DNA of 64,000 nt. Source: CAYSWS01 sp964434935. Lineage in GTDB: Bacteria > Patescibacteriota > WWE3 > UBA101185 > UBA10185. The notes below the pieces were generated by a model. That model ran no database searches, was not told the DNA's origin, and saw nothing but the letters and a program-made list of their open reading frames with translations. The DNA is taken from NCBI GenBank assembly GCA_964434935.1, contig CAYSWS010000001.1, positions 21,455 through 85,454 on the forward strand, in the 5' to 3' direction. The translations under genes were made by a program, and so were the position numbers. Shown piece after piece: positions 35,375 to 42,929 of this stretch (positions within the stretch are counted from its first letter, which is position 1; each line of letters starts with the position of its first letter).

Positions 35375-35578
35375 ATGACCAAGGTCAAGGTAAGAAAAGG
35401 CGAATCCCTTGAGCAGGCTTTAAGGCGTTTCAACAGAGAAGTTCACAAAGCGAGAATTTTACAAGAAGTTAAGGACAGAGAACGATATGTAAAACCTAGC
35501 GAACTAAGAAGACAAAGTAAAAAGAAATTAGCCAGAAAGATCTATTACGAAAAAGGGGGAATCATTAAGAAACAATGA
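35375..35578 (+). CDS. rpsU: 30S ribosomal protein S21
   Basis: The 67-aa very basic protein has VKVRKGESLEQALRRFNREV, the standard start of S21, then RRQSKKKLARK. It helps the 30S subunit bind mRNA near the anti-Shine-Dalgarno region. The frame is open seven codons further upstream, but homology begins at 35375, directly after a TAATAAAAT stretch. Its stop overlaps the yqeY start by 4 bases. Confidence 0.94.
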   Translation: MTKVKVRKGESLEQALRRFNREVHKARILQEVKDRERYVKPSELRRQSKKKLARKIYYEKGGIIKKQ

Positions 35579-35880
35579 TCATAGAATCTTTAAAGTCCAA
35601 GCTCACAGAAAGTATGAAAGCCCGTGATTTTGAGAGGGTGGCTCTTTTGCGCCTGCTGATCGCCGCCATAAACAACAAGGAGATCCAGCTTAGGGCACAG
35701 GGCATGGCCATGGAGGATAAGCACGTCCTTAAGGCTATACAAAAGGAGATCAAGCAAAGGCAGGATTCTATAGATTCGTATAAGCAAGGCGGCCGAGAGG
35801 ATCTGGTAGAGAAGGAAAACGCGGAAAAGGAGATGTTGGAAGAAATTTTAGCCGAGTTTTCCCCAGATGAAGGTCAATAA
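35575..35880 (+). CDS. YqeY/GatB-related protein, shortened
   Basis: The 101-aa product has the YqeY pattern: LKSKLTESMKARDFERVALLRLL, AAINNKEIQLR, then QKEIKQRQDSIDSYKQGGREDLVEKE. This is the tRNA-amidotransferase-like helical domain. Standard YqeY is about 150 aa; here the C-terminal subdomain is missing, and the frame ends inside the start of ybeY. The molecular role of YqeY is unclear. It overlaps rpsU at its start and ybeY at its end, a coupled arrangement also found in other bacteria. Confidence 0.85.
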   Translation: MIIESLKSKLTESMKARDFERVALLRLLIAAINNKEIQLRAQGMAMEDKHVLKAIQKEIKQRQDSIDSYKQGGREDLVEKENAEKEMLEEILAEFSPDEGQ

Positions 35881-36211
35881 CATTTTATCCCACGATAAAG
35901 AAATTTTTATCACCATAAAACTAGCTCACGACCCGGAGATCCGGGAATTGAATTATGAGTATTTGCACAAGGACCACGCCACTGACGTGCTTTCTTTCAA
36001 CATGGATGAAGAGCAAGCGGACGGCAGTTACTATCTGGGGGATGTCATTGTCAATGTGGATCAGGCCAAGAGGCAGGCTGGTGAATATGGAAACAGCATG
36101 GAGGAAGAGATCGCGGCTCTGGTCGAGCATGGTGTGCTTCATCTTTTGGGCAAGCATCATGAGGGGGATGATCATGAAGCGGATGAGCATGAGGGGGATG
36201 ATCGTGAATAA
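35867..36211 (+). CDS. ybeY: Endoribonuclease YbeY with His/Asp-rich tail
   Basis: The 114-aa product has DVLSFNMDEE and LGDVIVNVDQAKRQA, followed by the zinc motif region EHGVLHLLGKHHEGDD, corresponding to the HGxLHLxGyDH motif. The Asp before the last His is replaced, giving GKHH. The last 20 residues (HEADEHEGDDRE) are unusual and come from a 30-bp duplication in the DNA. YbeY acts in 16S rRNA 3' maturation and ribosome quality control. It overlaps yqeY and pth. Confidence 0.88.
   Translation: MKVNNILSHDKEIFITIKLAHDPEIRELNYEYLHKDHATDVLSFNMDEEQADGSYYLGDVIVNVDQAKRQAGEYGNSMEEEIAALVEHGVLHLLGKHHEGDDHEADEHEGDDRE
36158..36208 (+). repeat. 30-bp tandem duplication across the ybeY/pth junction
   Basis: CATGAGGGGGATGATC occurs at 36158-36173 and again at 36188-36203. 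Each copy holds a GAGGGGG Shine-Dalgarno-like run followed by start codons. The unit of 30 bases keeps ybeY in frame and lengthens its acidic/His tail. Confidence 0.8.
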
Positions 36212-36719
36212 GGTTGTGGTTGGGTTAGGAAATCCTGGCATCACTTATACTCAAACCAAGCACAATACCGGGTTTTTGGTGCTTGATGAGTTAGTAGCCG
36301 AAGCAGGCGGACAGTGGAAGGAAAATAAGAAATTTAAAGCGCAAGTGTCGGAGTACGGAGATTATTTGTTGGTCAAACCCCAAACGGGCATGAATAGGTC
36401 CGGGTTTTCGGTGAGCAAGGTGCTGAGCTTTTACAAAATAGTGCCTAAAGATATGTTTGTGGTCCACGATGATGTGGATTTTCCTCCCCTGGAATATAAA
36501 AAGCAGTTCGGGAAGGATTCGGCGGGACATAAGGGTGTGGAAGATATCATTGATATGCTGGGTACCAAGGATTTTTGGCGGGTGAGAGTAGGGGTGGGCA
36601 GACCGGAAAACTCCACCTTTGATGTAGAAGAATATGTACTTTCCGGATTTTCGGACCAGCAACTGGCAAAACTTCGTGAAATATCCTTAACTATATTTGA
36701 AGAGATAAAGCAAAGTTAA
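36198..36719 (+). CDS. pth: Peptidyl-tRNA hydrolase
   Basis: The 173-aa enzyme releases peptides from tRNAs dropped by ribosomes. KVVVGLGNPGITYTQTKHNTGF carries the conserved Asn and catalytic His, in two pieces. GMNRSG, VVHDDVDFP with the conserved Asp, and SAGHKGVEDI follow. The start is ambiguous: ATG at 36198 or GTG at 36204, both behind GAGGGGG. A much longer open frame upstream is only the other frame of ybeY. It overlaps the ybeY stop. Confidence 0.92.
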   Translation: MIVNKVVVGLGNPGITYTQTKHNTGFLVLDELVAEAGGQWKENKKFKAQVSEYGDYLLVKPQTGMNRSGFSVSKVLSFYKIVPKDMFVVHDDVDFPPLEYKKQFGKDSAGHKGVEDIIDMLGTKDFWRVRVGVGRPENSTFDVEEYVLSGFSDQQLAKLREISLTIFEEIKQS

Positions 36720-36802
36720 ACCCGCAGTTGCAACAATATTCCTTGTATTATGAAACATACATTAGTGGATAGACAATGTAGGAAATTTTATACTAGCAAA
36801 GT

Positions 36803-38413
36803 ATGTATTACACAAAGTATAGACCTCAAGTTTTTAGCGAAATATCAAAACCCAATGATGTAGCCGAAGCATTGCAGAATCAGGTTAAATCCCAAAAGAC
36901 CGTACATGCTTATCTTTTTGTGGGCCCTAGAGGGACCGGTAAGACAACCACAGCCAGGATCCTGGCCAAAGCTCTCAATTGTCCTGATCTTAAGGAAAAC
37001 GGAGACCCCTGCGATATTTGCGATAATTGCGTAGCCATAAAAAGCGGTTCTTTTCTGGATCTCATAGAGATAGACGCCGCTAGTAATAGGGGAATTGATG
37101 ATATCAGGTCCCTCAAGGAAAAGATAAAACTGGCTCCCAGCTTGGGCAAGAACAAGGTCTATATTATCGATGAGGTACATATGCTCACTCCCGAGGCTTT
37201 TAACGCCTTGCTTAAGACGTTGGAGGAGCCTCCCGTTAACGTGGCTTTCATTTTGTGCACCACAGAGATGCATAAAGTACCGGAAACCATTAAGTCCAGA
37301 TGCCAAATTTTTAAATTCAAGAGAGCTACCATCACTCAGCTGAGCGAAAAATTGAGAAAGATAGTTGATAATGAACATGTCGAACTTGATGAGCAAATAC
37401 TTAAGCAGATTGCCAGCGCAGCCCATGGTGGTTTTAGGGACGCCGAAACTATTTTACAACAGGTGGTTGAGGGAGAGATAGATATTAACGCATTAATAAG
37501 TGTGGGCACGCGGGAGTCATTTGCCGATTTTACAGACTTGCTTATTAAAAAAGATGCCAAGGCAGCCCTGTACAGTATCAAGAAACAATATGAAGACGGT
37601 ATGGACCTCTACATTTGGGCTGGTGAACTACTAAAATACATAAGAGATCTGCTTTTTGTGCAGGTTGGGTCTATGGAGGAGGTGTTCGATGTTACGGATG
37701 ACATGCTGCAAAGGATGAAAAAGCAGGCTGAAGAGTTGCCGGCCCATGAAATTACCCATATATTAAAATTACTTATGGACGCCCAAAATGATATTAAGGG
37801 TACATTTATTACACAATTGCCTATAGAAATTGCCGTGGTCAAGATCTGTCAGGAAAGGGGGGAGGGAACGAGGGAAGATACTAGACCGGAATTGAATCCA
37901 GCGAGTAGTACTATATATAAAGCCAAAAATAGTGTTATTAAAGAGGATGAAACAAGCAAAGAGAACGAAGCGGCGGAGATGGAAGATGAAGCTAAAACGG
38001 TTAAAAATTTAAATGTCAATAACAGCGTTATAAACATAGAGATCATAAACAATAGCTGGAAAGCCATTGTCTCTGAGGTAGGCTCAGTGAACAACAGCGT
38101 GTCAGCCCTGTTAAAAATGGCCAGATTGGTGGGTGTGGACGGGAGATCTATACTTTTGGAAGTACCTTTCGATTTTCACAAAGAAAGGCTGGAAACAGCA
38201 AAAAATCGAACCATTATAGAGGAGATCTTAAGCAGTATTTTGGAAGAAGAAATGCATATAAGGTGTGATGTCAAAAAGCAGGACAGGGAACTGGGTACCA
38301 GGGAAACCGGCAGACTGACGGATTATAATGTGGCCATGTCCACAAAAACTCCTGCACCGGAAATGAACGAAAAATTACTGGATGTGTTCGATGGGGGTCT
38401 GCCCTTAGACTAA
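36803..38413 (+). CDS. dnaX: DNA polymerase III subunit gamma/tau
   Basis: The 536-aa AAA+ clamp-loader subunit has YYTKYRPQVFSEI at the start, Walker A GPRGTGKTT at 41-49, a zinc module with four Cys (C70 region: CPDLKENGDPCDICDNC), Walker B VYIIDEVHML at about 118-127, and sensor motif LCTTEMHKVP. Domain III follows to about 360, then an Asn/Glu-rich linker and a small C-terminal domain (about 420-500) like tau. The start is leaderless: TACTAG six bases before the ATG. recR follows 20 bases later. Confidence 0.95.
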   Translation: MYYTKYRPQVFSEISKPNDVAEALQNQVKSQKTVHAYLFVGPRGTGKTTTARILAKALNCPDLKENGDPCDICDNCVAIKSGSFLDLIEIDAASNRGIDDIRSLKEKIKLAPSLGKNKVYIIDEVHMLTPEAFNALLKTLEEPPVNVAFILCTTEMHKVPETIKSRCQIFKFKRATITQLSEKLRKIVDNEHVELDEQILKQIASAAHGGFRDAETILQQVVEGEIDINALISVGTRESFADFTDLLIKKDAKAALYSIKKQYEDGMDLYIWAGELLKYIRDLLFVQVGSMEEVFDVTDDMLQRMKKQAEELPAHEITHILKLLMDAQNDIKGTFITQLPIEIAVVKICQERGEGTREDTRPELNPASSTIYKAKNSVIKEDETSKENEAAEMEDEAKTVKNLNVNNSVINIEIINNSWKAIVSEVGSVNNSVSALLKMARLVGVDGRSILLEVPFDFHKERLETAKNRTIIEEILSSILEEEMHIRCDVKKQDRELGTRETGRLTDYNVAMSTKTPAPEMNEKLLDVFDGGLPLD

Positions 38414-38433
38414 TATTTAAATAAACTCTAATT

Positions 38434-39057
38434 ATGAAGGTTCCAACTCCGATCAAGAATTTAATAGAATCTTTTCAAAGTCTCCCGGGAATTGGTCCAA
38501 AAACTGCTCAGAGGCTGACTTTCCATTTGCTGCATTTTCCCCAGGACTATCTGGAGAGATTTTCTACTTCTTTGCTTGATCTGAAAGCAAAAACCAAGAT
38601 ATGCATTATCTGCAAGAATGTAGGGGAGAATGAGGTCTGCTCGGTGTGCGAAGATAATTCGCGGGATAAAAGTAAGATCATGGTAGTGGCCAGCCCTATG
38701 GATGTGTTCGCAGTGGAGAAGACCGGTTACAAGGGTTTATATCATGTGCTGCACGGGCTCATAGACCCCCTAAACGGCATTGGCCCGGAAGAGTTGTTTC
38801 TCACGGAATTGATCGGCCGTATAAAAGAGAAAGGGGACGATAACGGAGAGCCCTTGGAGCTTATTATAGCCACAAATACTAGCATGGAGGGGGAATCGAC
38901 GGCCATGTACCTGGCAAAACTTATTAGAGATAACGGCATTGATTCCAGCAATATAAAACTAACTAGGATTGCCCGCGGGTTGCCAGTGGGGGGAGACATT
39001 GAGTACGCCGATGAGATCACCTTGACCCGCGCCATTGAGGGCAGGATAGACTTCTGA
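38434..39057 (+). CDS. recR: Recombination protein RecR
   Basis: The 207-aa product has a helix-hairpin-helix start (FQSLPGIGPKTAQRLTFHLL), a Cys4 zinc finger (CIICKNVGENEVCSVC), a TOPRIM domain with the ETxx-like VVASPMDVFAVEKTG, then the nucleotide region TSMEGESTAMYLAKL and the C-terminal TRIARGLPVGGDIEYADEITL, in two pieces. RecR with RecO loads RecA at gaps. The dnaX-recR pair is a common bacterial arrangement. A promoter for the next gene lies inside its last codons. Confidence 0.95.
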   Translation: MKVPTPIKNLIESFQSLPGIGPKTAQRLTFHLLHFPQDYLERFSTSLLDLKAKTKICIICKNVGENEVCSVCEDNSRDKSKIMVVASPMDVFAVEKTGYKGLYHVLHGLIDPLNGIGPEELFLTELIGRIKEKGDDNGEPLELIIATNTSMEGESTAMYLAKLIRDNGIDSSNIKLTRIARGLPVGGDIEYADEITLTRAIEGRIDF

Positions 39058-39063
39058 TATAAT
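39035..39063 (+). promoter_or_regulatory. Promoter inside the end of recR
   Basis: TTGAGG (39035-39040) and TATAAT (39058-39063) with a 17-base spacer. It reads into the 107-aa membrane-protein gene with a leader of about 40 bases containing AAAAAGGAG. Confidence 0.7.
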
Positions 39064-39109
39064 CCTCACAATTAAAGCCAAATACGCTTATCAAAAAGGA
39101 GCTGGCACA

Positions 39110-39433
39110 ATGGGCATGTCGATAAACTGGACAGTGATGGCTGCTTTCTATGTAATTTTTTTCTTTGTTGGCGTTTGGAGAGCCGGTGACAATTTTACAG
39201 TCGAAGGAATCGAAAATACCCATATGCCTTTAGAAAAACGCGACTATGTGGGTGCAGCTGTAGTTTCGATCTTTGTAGCCGCTGTGTTGGTAATAGTTGG
39301 AACCACGGATCTCCCACTATTAGTTGCCATAATAGTGGGCACGTTATTCGCGATAACCTTGTTCATTTACGGTTTTGGGGGATATATACTGCGCGATTTT
39401 GCCAGAAATAGAAAAGAAAACACTGACAAATGA
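39110..39433 (+). CDS. Small membrane protein with three helices, function unknown
   Basis: The 107-aa product has membrane helices at about 6-22, 46-64 and 68-92, then a basic tail (RDFARNRKENTDK). The ATG follows AAAAAGGAG by about eight bases. It has its own promoter inside recR and a terminator-like hairpin after it, so it is an independent transcript. I do not recognise the family. Confidence 0.65.
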   Translation: MGMSINWTVMAAFYVIFFFVGVWRAGDNFTVEGIENTHMPLEKRDYVGAAVVSIFVAAVLVIVGTTDLPLLVAIIVGTLFAITLFIYGFGGYILRDFARNRKENTDK

Positions 39434-39451
39434 AACTTTTCGAATCTTGAA

Positions 39452-39485
39452 GGCCCGGATCGTAGATCCATTTACCCTCCGGGCC
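39452..39485 (+). terminator. GC-rich hairpin before cysS
   Basis: GGCCCGGA (39452-39459) pairs perfectly with TCCGGGCC (39478-39485). The T-run after it is weak, but its position after the 107-aa gene fits termination. The cysS promoter follows. Confidence 0.55.
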
Positions 39486-39531
39486 ACGTACTTCCCTTTA
39501 CACTACAATCATTAACCTATAAAATACTAAT

Positions 39532-40911
39532 ATGTCTTTGAGTATTTATAATTCGATGAGCAGAAAAATTGAAGACTTCAAACCCATTAACCCCGACGAA
39601 GTTCTCATGTATACCTGCGGTCCTACCGTTTATGACTATCAGCATGTGGGAAACTTCAGGACCTTTTTCTTAAGCGATATTATTGTGCGCACCCTGGAAT
39701 TTAACGGTTATAAGGTCAAGCACATCATTAACCTGACTGATCTGGGTCATCTTACCGATGATGCTGATGAGGGTCAGGATAAGCTAGAAGTAGCAGCCGA
39801 AAAAGAAGGTAAAAGCGCTAAGGAAGTAGCCGATTTTTACATCAAGGTATTTTTAAAAGACTACGATACTCTGAACCTTAAAAAACCTTTCAAATTTACC
39901 CGCGCTACAGACTACATTAAAGAAATGATCGAACTCATCCAGGAGCTGGAGAGAAAAGGTTTTACCTACGTGACCTCAGACGGAGTTTATTATGATACTT
40001 CTAAGTTTGAGGGTTATGGGCAGATGTCAGGCTTTACCCCGGAAAACGTCAAGGAAGGCGCCCGCGTGCAGGTGAACGAGCAAAAACGTCATGCCAATGA
40101 TTTTGCCTTATGGAAATTTTCGCCTGATGCCAGCAAAAGATGGCAGGAATATGATTCGCCGTGGGGAGTGGGCTTTCCCGGCTGGCACATTGAGTGTAGC
40201 ACCATGGCTATGACAGAGCTAGACGAAAGCATTGATATTCACGTGGGCGGCGAGGATCATAAGATGATCCATCATCCCAATGAGCGAGCGCAATCTGAAG
40301 GAGCTACCGGCAAGCATTTTGTGAACTACTGGGTCCACGGTACACATTTGCAGGTGGACGGTGGTCGGATGGCCAAGAGTCTGGGTAATTTCTATACTGT
40401 ATCCGATGTTGAAGCCAAGGGTTACACAGCCATGGATCTGAGATTTTTCTATATGACTGCCCACTATAGATCGTCACTCAACTTTACCTGGGAGTCGCTG
40501 CAAAGCGCGCATAATTCGTTAAAAAAGCTGTACGATATCATTTCCGGTTATAAGGAAACCGATGAGGTAGAACCTGATCAAGCTTCGATCGAGAAGTTCA
40601 ACGCCGCCTTAGAAAGTGACCTCAACATGCCCAAAGCCATTGCCGTTGTGTGGGAGGTCCTCAAGAGCCAGCTGGATGAGTCGGTGAAGATACTGACCTT
40701 GCTGAAGATGGATGAGGTGCTGGGTTTGGGAATTGAGGATTACGTGGGCTTTCAGATCCCGCAAAAAGTGCAAAACCTGGCCAAAATGAGATGGGAGTAC
40801 CGCCGCCAGGGTATTTTCGATAAAGCTGATGTCATAAGAAAAGAGATAAGCGAGATGGGTTTTGAGGTGGAAGACGGTAAGACTGATTATAAAGTAAAAA
40901 GAAAGCTTTAA
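39532..40911 (+). CDS. cysS: Cysteinyl-tRNA synthetase
   Basis: The 459-aa class I enzyme charges tRNA-Cys. MYTCGPTVYDYQHVGNFR holds the zinc Cys (C29) and the HIGH-type motif HVGN (38-41). The other zinc ligands are in GWHIECSTMAM and GGEDHKMIHHPNERAQSE; the KMSKS-type loop is R-MAKS at about 279-283. The C-terminal helical bundle and tail end in YKVKRKL. The start is leaderless: TAAAAT six bases before the ATG. It is a single-gene transcript facing the surface paralogs. Confidence 0.96.
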   Translation: MSLSIYNSMSRKIEDFKPINPDEVLMYTCGPTVYDYQHVGNFRTFFLSDIIVRTLEFNGYKVKHIINLTDLGHLTDDADEGQDKLEVAAEKEGKSAKEVADFYIKVFLKDYDTLNLKKPFKFTRATDYIKEMIELIQELERKGFTYVTSDGVYYDTSKFEGYGQMSGFTPENVKEGARVQVNEQKRHANDFALWKFSPDASKRWQEYDSPWGVGFPGWHIECSTMAMTELDESIDIHVGGEDHKMIHHPNERAQSEGATGKHFVNYWVHGTHLQVDGGRMAKSLGNFYTVSDVEAKGYTAMDLRFFYMTAHYRSSLNFTWESLQSAHNSLKKLYDIISGYKETDEVEPDQASIEKFNAALESDLNMPKAIAVVWEVLKSQLDESVKILTLLKMDEVLGLGIEDYVGFQIPQKVQNLAKMRWEYRRQGIFDKADVIRKEISEMGFEVEDGKTDYKVKRKL

Positions 40912-40926
40912 ATATTTCCTATAACG

Positions 40927-42882
40927 TTACTCAATAGATCTCCAATTGATGAAATGCTGGCCAAAAAAACCTTGCAGCTGGACCGTGTACTTTGGTTCGT
41001 AGATGAAATCCTCAGAAGGAAAGTCAGAATTTGAAGTTCCCACTAGTGTTCTTTGGAAGATAAAGTTCTCTGCCGTGAATAAGCCCTTTAACAATAGAAT
41101 TTCCGTGGCGTCTCCCTCTGCTACATCAAAAGCGGTGTAAATGTCACCGTCCGCTATGATGCCCACGTCTACCAGGACCACATTTTTAGCAATCTCCACA
41201 TTGCCGCTGACAATAAATAATGCAGTTGAATTATCATGCACTTCCAGATCATCCATTATTTGCAGGTCTCCATCCACAAACACTATCTGATTGAAAGTGG
41301 CATCGTCGTAGTCTCCGGGGATATTTGAAGAATCTATAGAGAGATCTGAGGTAACATAGAATGTTTTGGATTCGGACTTTAAGTTGCCGTCTGTGATCTC
41401 TTCTTTGGAAGCGTCTGATTCGTTCCAGAATCTGTTGTAGTTGTAATCATCCGGGGGCGGCGACTGCGTGACCTCCCAGTCTTCTTCGGATGTGAAATAG
41501 TCGATGATCTGCTGGCCGACCTCTATCACACCGTCAGTATTGTCCTCATCTCCTTCCGCCAACATGTCTATGTAGTCATTGGCACGTACCATGCCCTCAC
41601 CCCGCATTCTGATCCAGGGCCCATTGACACAAAATTCTTTGGTAGCCACATTCCCGGCTCTATCTATGGAATAGAATCTGACTAGTTTGCAGATGTTCCA
41701 GTTGTCATTGCAAAAGCTGGTTTTTGGTGCCAGTAGGTAAGCTTCTTTAGCACCGGGTATGAAGGGCGGTGTGATGAGAATGACCCAGCCATCAGGTTGC
41801 CAGGTGCTGCCGCAGTCAAGGATCCATGAGTGCCTACCGTATTCAGGGTGCAGCTCAGTTTTTATCTGGAATTTATCCGAAAAGACGGACAAACCTGAAG
41901 TCTCGTCCCTCACGTTGGTATGCGTCCAAAGATGATAGGCAGGGCCAAAAAAGCCTCTAAAAGCACCTGAGCCATACCAGCCACCGGGGGGTGTTTGGTC
42001 CAGTTTAAAGCTCACGCAGTTAGTAGACGGACAGCCGTGGGCTTCCGAGTTACCAGCTACATCCACGCTATAATATTCGAAGGTGTGACCTTCACTATCT
42101 GTAGCCACCGTTACATTGGAGATGGCGGAAGTGAGCGCTTCGGAGATGATGACGGCGTCGGCCCAAACGGTGCCGGTGCCTTCTATGCCAATATCAATGT
42201 AGACACCGATGGAATCAGCATCGTTGACAATAAAATCAAGTTTTAAAAAGGTCCAGTCGTTGGTGCCGCTTACTTTGGTGCTATCTCCCAGGTAAACATA
42301 AGATATAGGGCCAGAGCCGTCCTGAGACACGGAGAAAACTTTAAAATAAGCTTCTCCCACCACATTACTGGACTTTACCCAGGCAGAAGCCGTCATATTG
42401 CCATAAGGTGTGGCGGCTGCAAAAACAGCCTGGTTGTTGATACCATGCCAGGTGCCGTCAGTAGCCACAATCCTCTCCGAAGCGGAGGCGAAACCCGGGT
42501 AATATTCACCTGTATCGTAAGTGTAGCTGCCACTGCCATCAGTGACAGTGGCTTCCCAATCGGCTACACCTGAGGAAGACCCGGCTGCTGTTTCAAATGA
42601 GGGGTTGGGAGCCAGATTTAGTGAGTCAGCAAAAGTATCCGTTTGCCAAGAGCCACCGTCTATTCGATAATTTATCTCTTTGACACCGCTCTCAAGGTCC
42701 GTAGCCGTGAGCTCAAATTGTACCGGCGTGACGTACCATCCATTGTCACCGTCAGGTGAAGCCGGTGTTTGTATACGAGTGGTGACCGGAGCTGTTGTGT
42801 CGGCGGCTTGCACAAAAAACAGCTGTAGTGATACAGCCACAATTAAAAGGATAGAACACAATTTCAATATCTGCTTGGGCAT
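40927..42882 (-). CDS. Secreted multi-domain surface protein, tandem paralog 1
   Basis: The 651-aa product has a signal peptide (about 1-26). An Ig-like module of the OmpL47 type follows (about 30-80, with LTATDLESGVKEINYRIDGG), then a carbohydrate-binding-like jelly roll (about 85-250, beginning LAPNPSFETAAGSSSGVADW). A second Ig-like stretch with VDVAGNSEAH, a Cys-containing central region (about 290-430), and a C-terminal beta-helix-like part (about 440-651) with IVFVDGDLQI and FIVSGNVEIAKNV complete it. It is a full-length paralog of the next gene, about equally long. The start is leaderless: TATCAT seven bases before the ATG. It probably binds polysaccharide at the cell surface. Confidence 0.7.
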   Translation of the reverse strand: MPKQILKLCSILLIVAVSLQLFFVQAADTTAPVTTRIQTPASPDGDNGWYVTPVQFELTATDLESGVKEINYRIDGGSWQTDTFADSLNLAPNPSFETAAGSSSGVADWEATVTDGSGSYTYDTGEYYPGFASASERIVATDGTWHGINNQAVFAAATPYGNMTASAWVKSSNVVGEAYFKVFSVSQDGSGPISYVYLGDSTKVSGTNDWTFLKLDFIVNDADSIGVYIDIGIEGTGTVWADAVIISEALTSAISNVTVATDSEGHTFEYYSVDVAGNSEAHGCPSTNCVSFKLDQTPPGGWYGSGAFRGFFGPAYHLWTHTNVRDETSGLSVFSDKFQIKTELHPEYGRHSWILDCGSTWQPDGWVILITPPFIPGAKEAYLLAPKTSFCNDNWNICKLVRFYSIDRAGNVATKEFCVNGPWIRMRGEGMVRANDYIDMLAEGDEDNTDGVIEVGQQIIDYFTSEEDWEVTQSPPPDDYNYNRFWNESDASKEEITDGNLKSESKTFYVTSDLSIDSSNIPGDYDDATFNQIVFVDGDLQIMDDLEVHDNSTALFIVSGNVEIAKNVVLVDVGIIADGDIYTAFDVAEGDATEILLLKGLFTAENFIFQRTLVGTSNSDFPSEDFIYEPKYTVQLQGFFGQHFINWRSIE

Positions 42883-42929
42883 TATTCTAATGATAGCATT
42901 CGAAAATTTAACTGTAAAAGTATTATCTG

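Noticed and set aside
35955..36200. Long N-terminal extension of pth
   Set aside because: These codons are the shifted frame of ybeY; Pth homology starts at KVVVGLGNPG.
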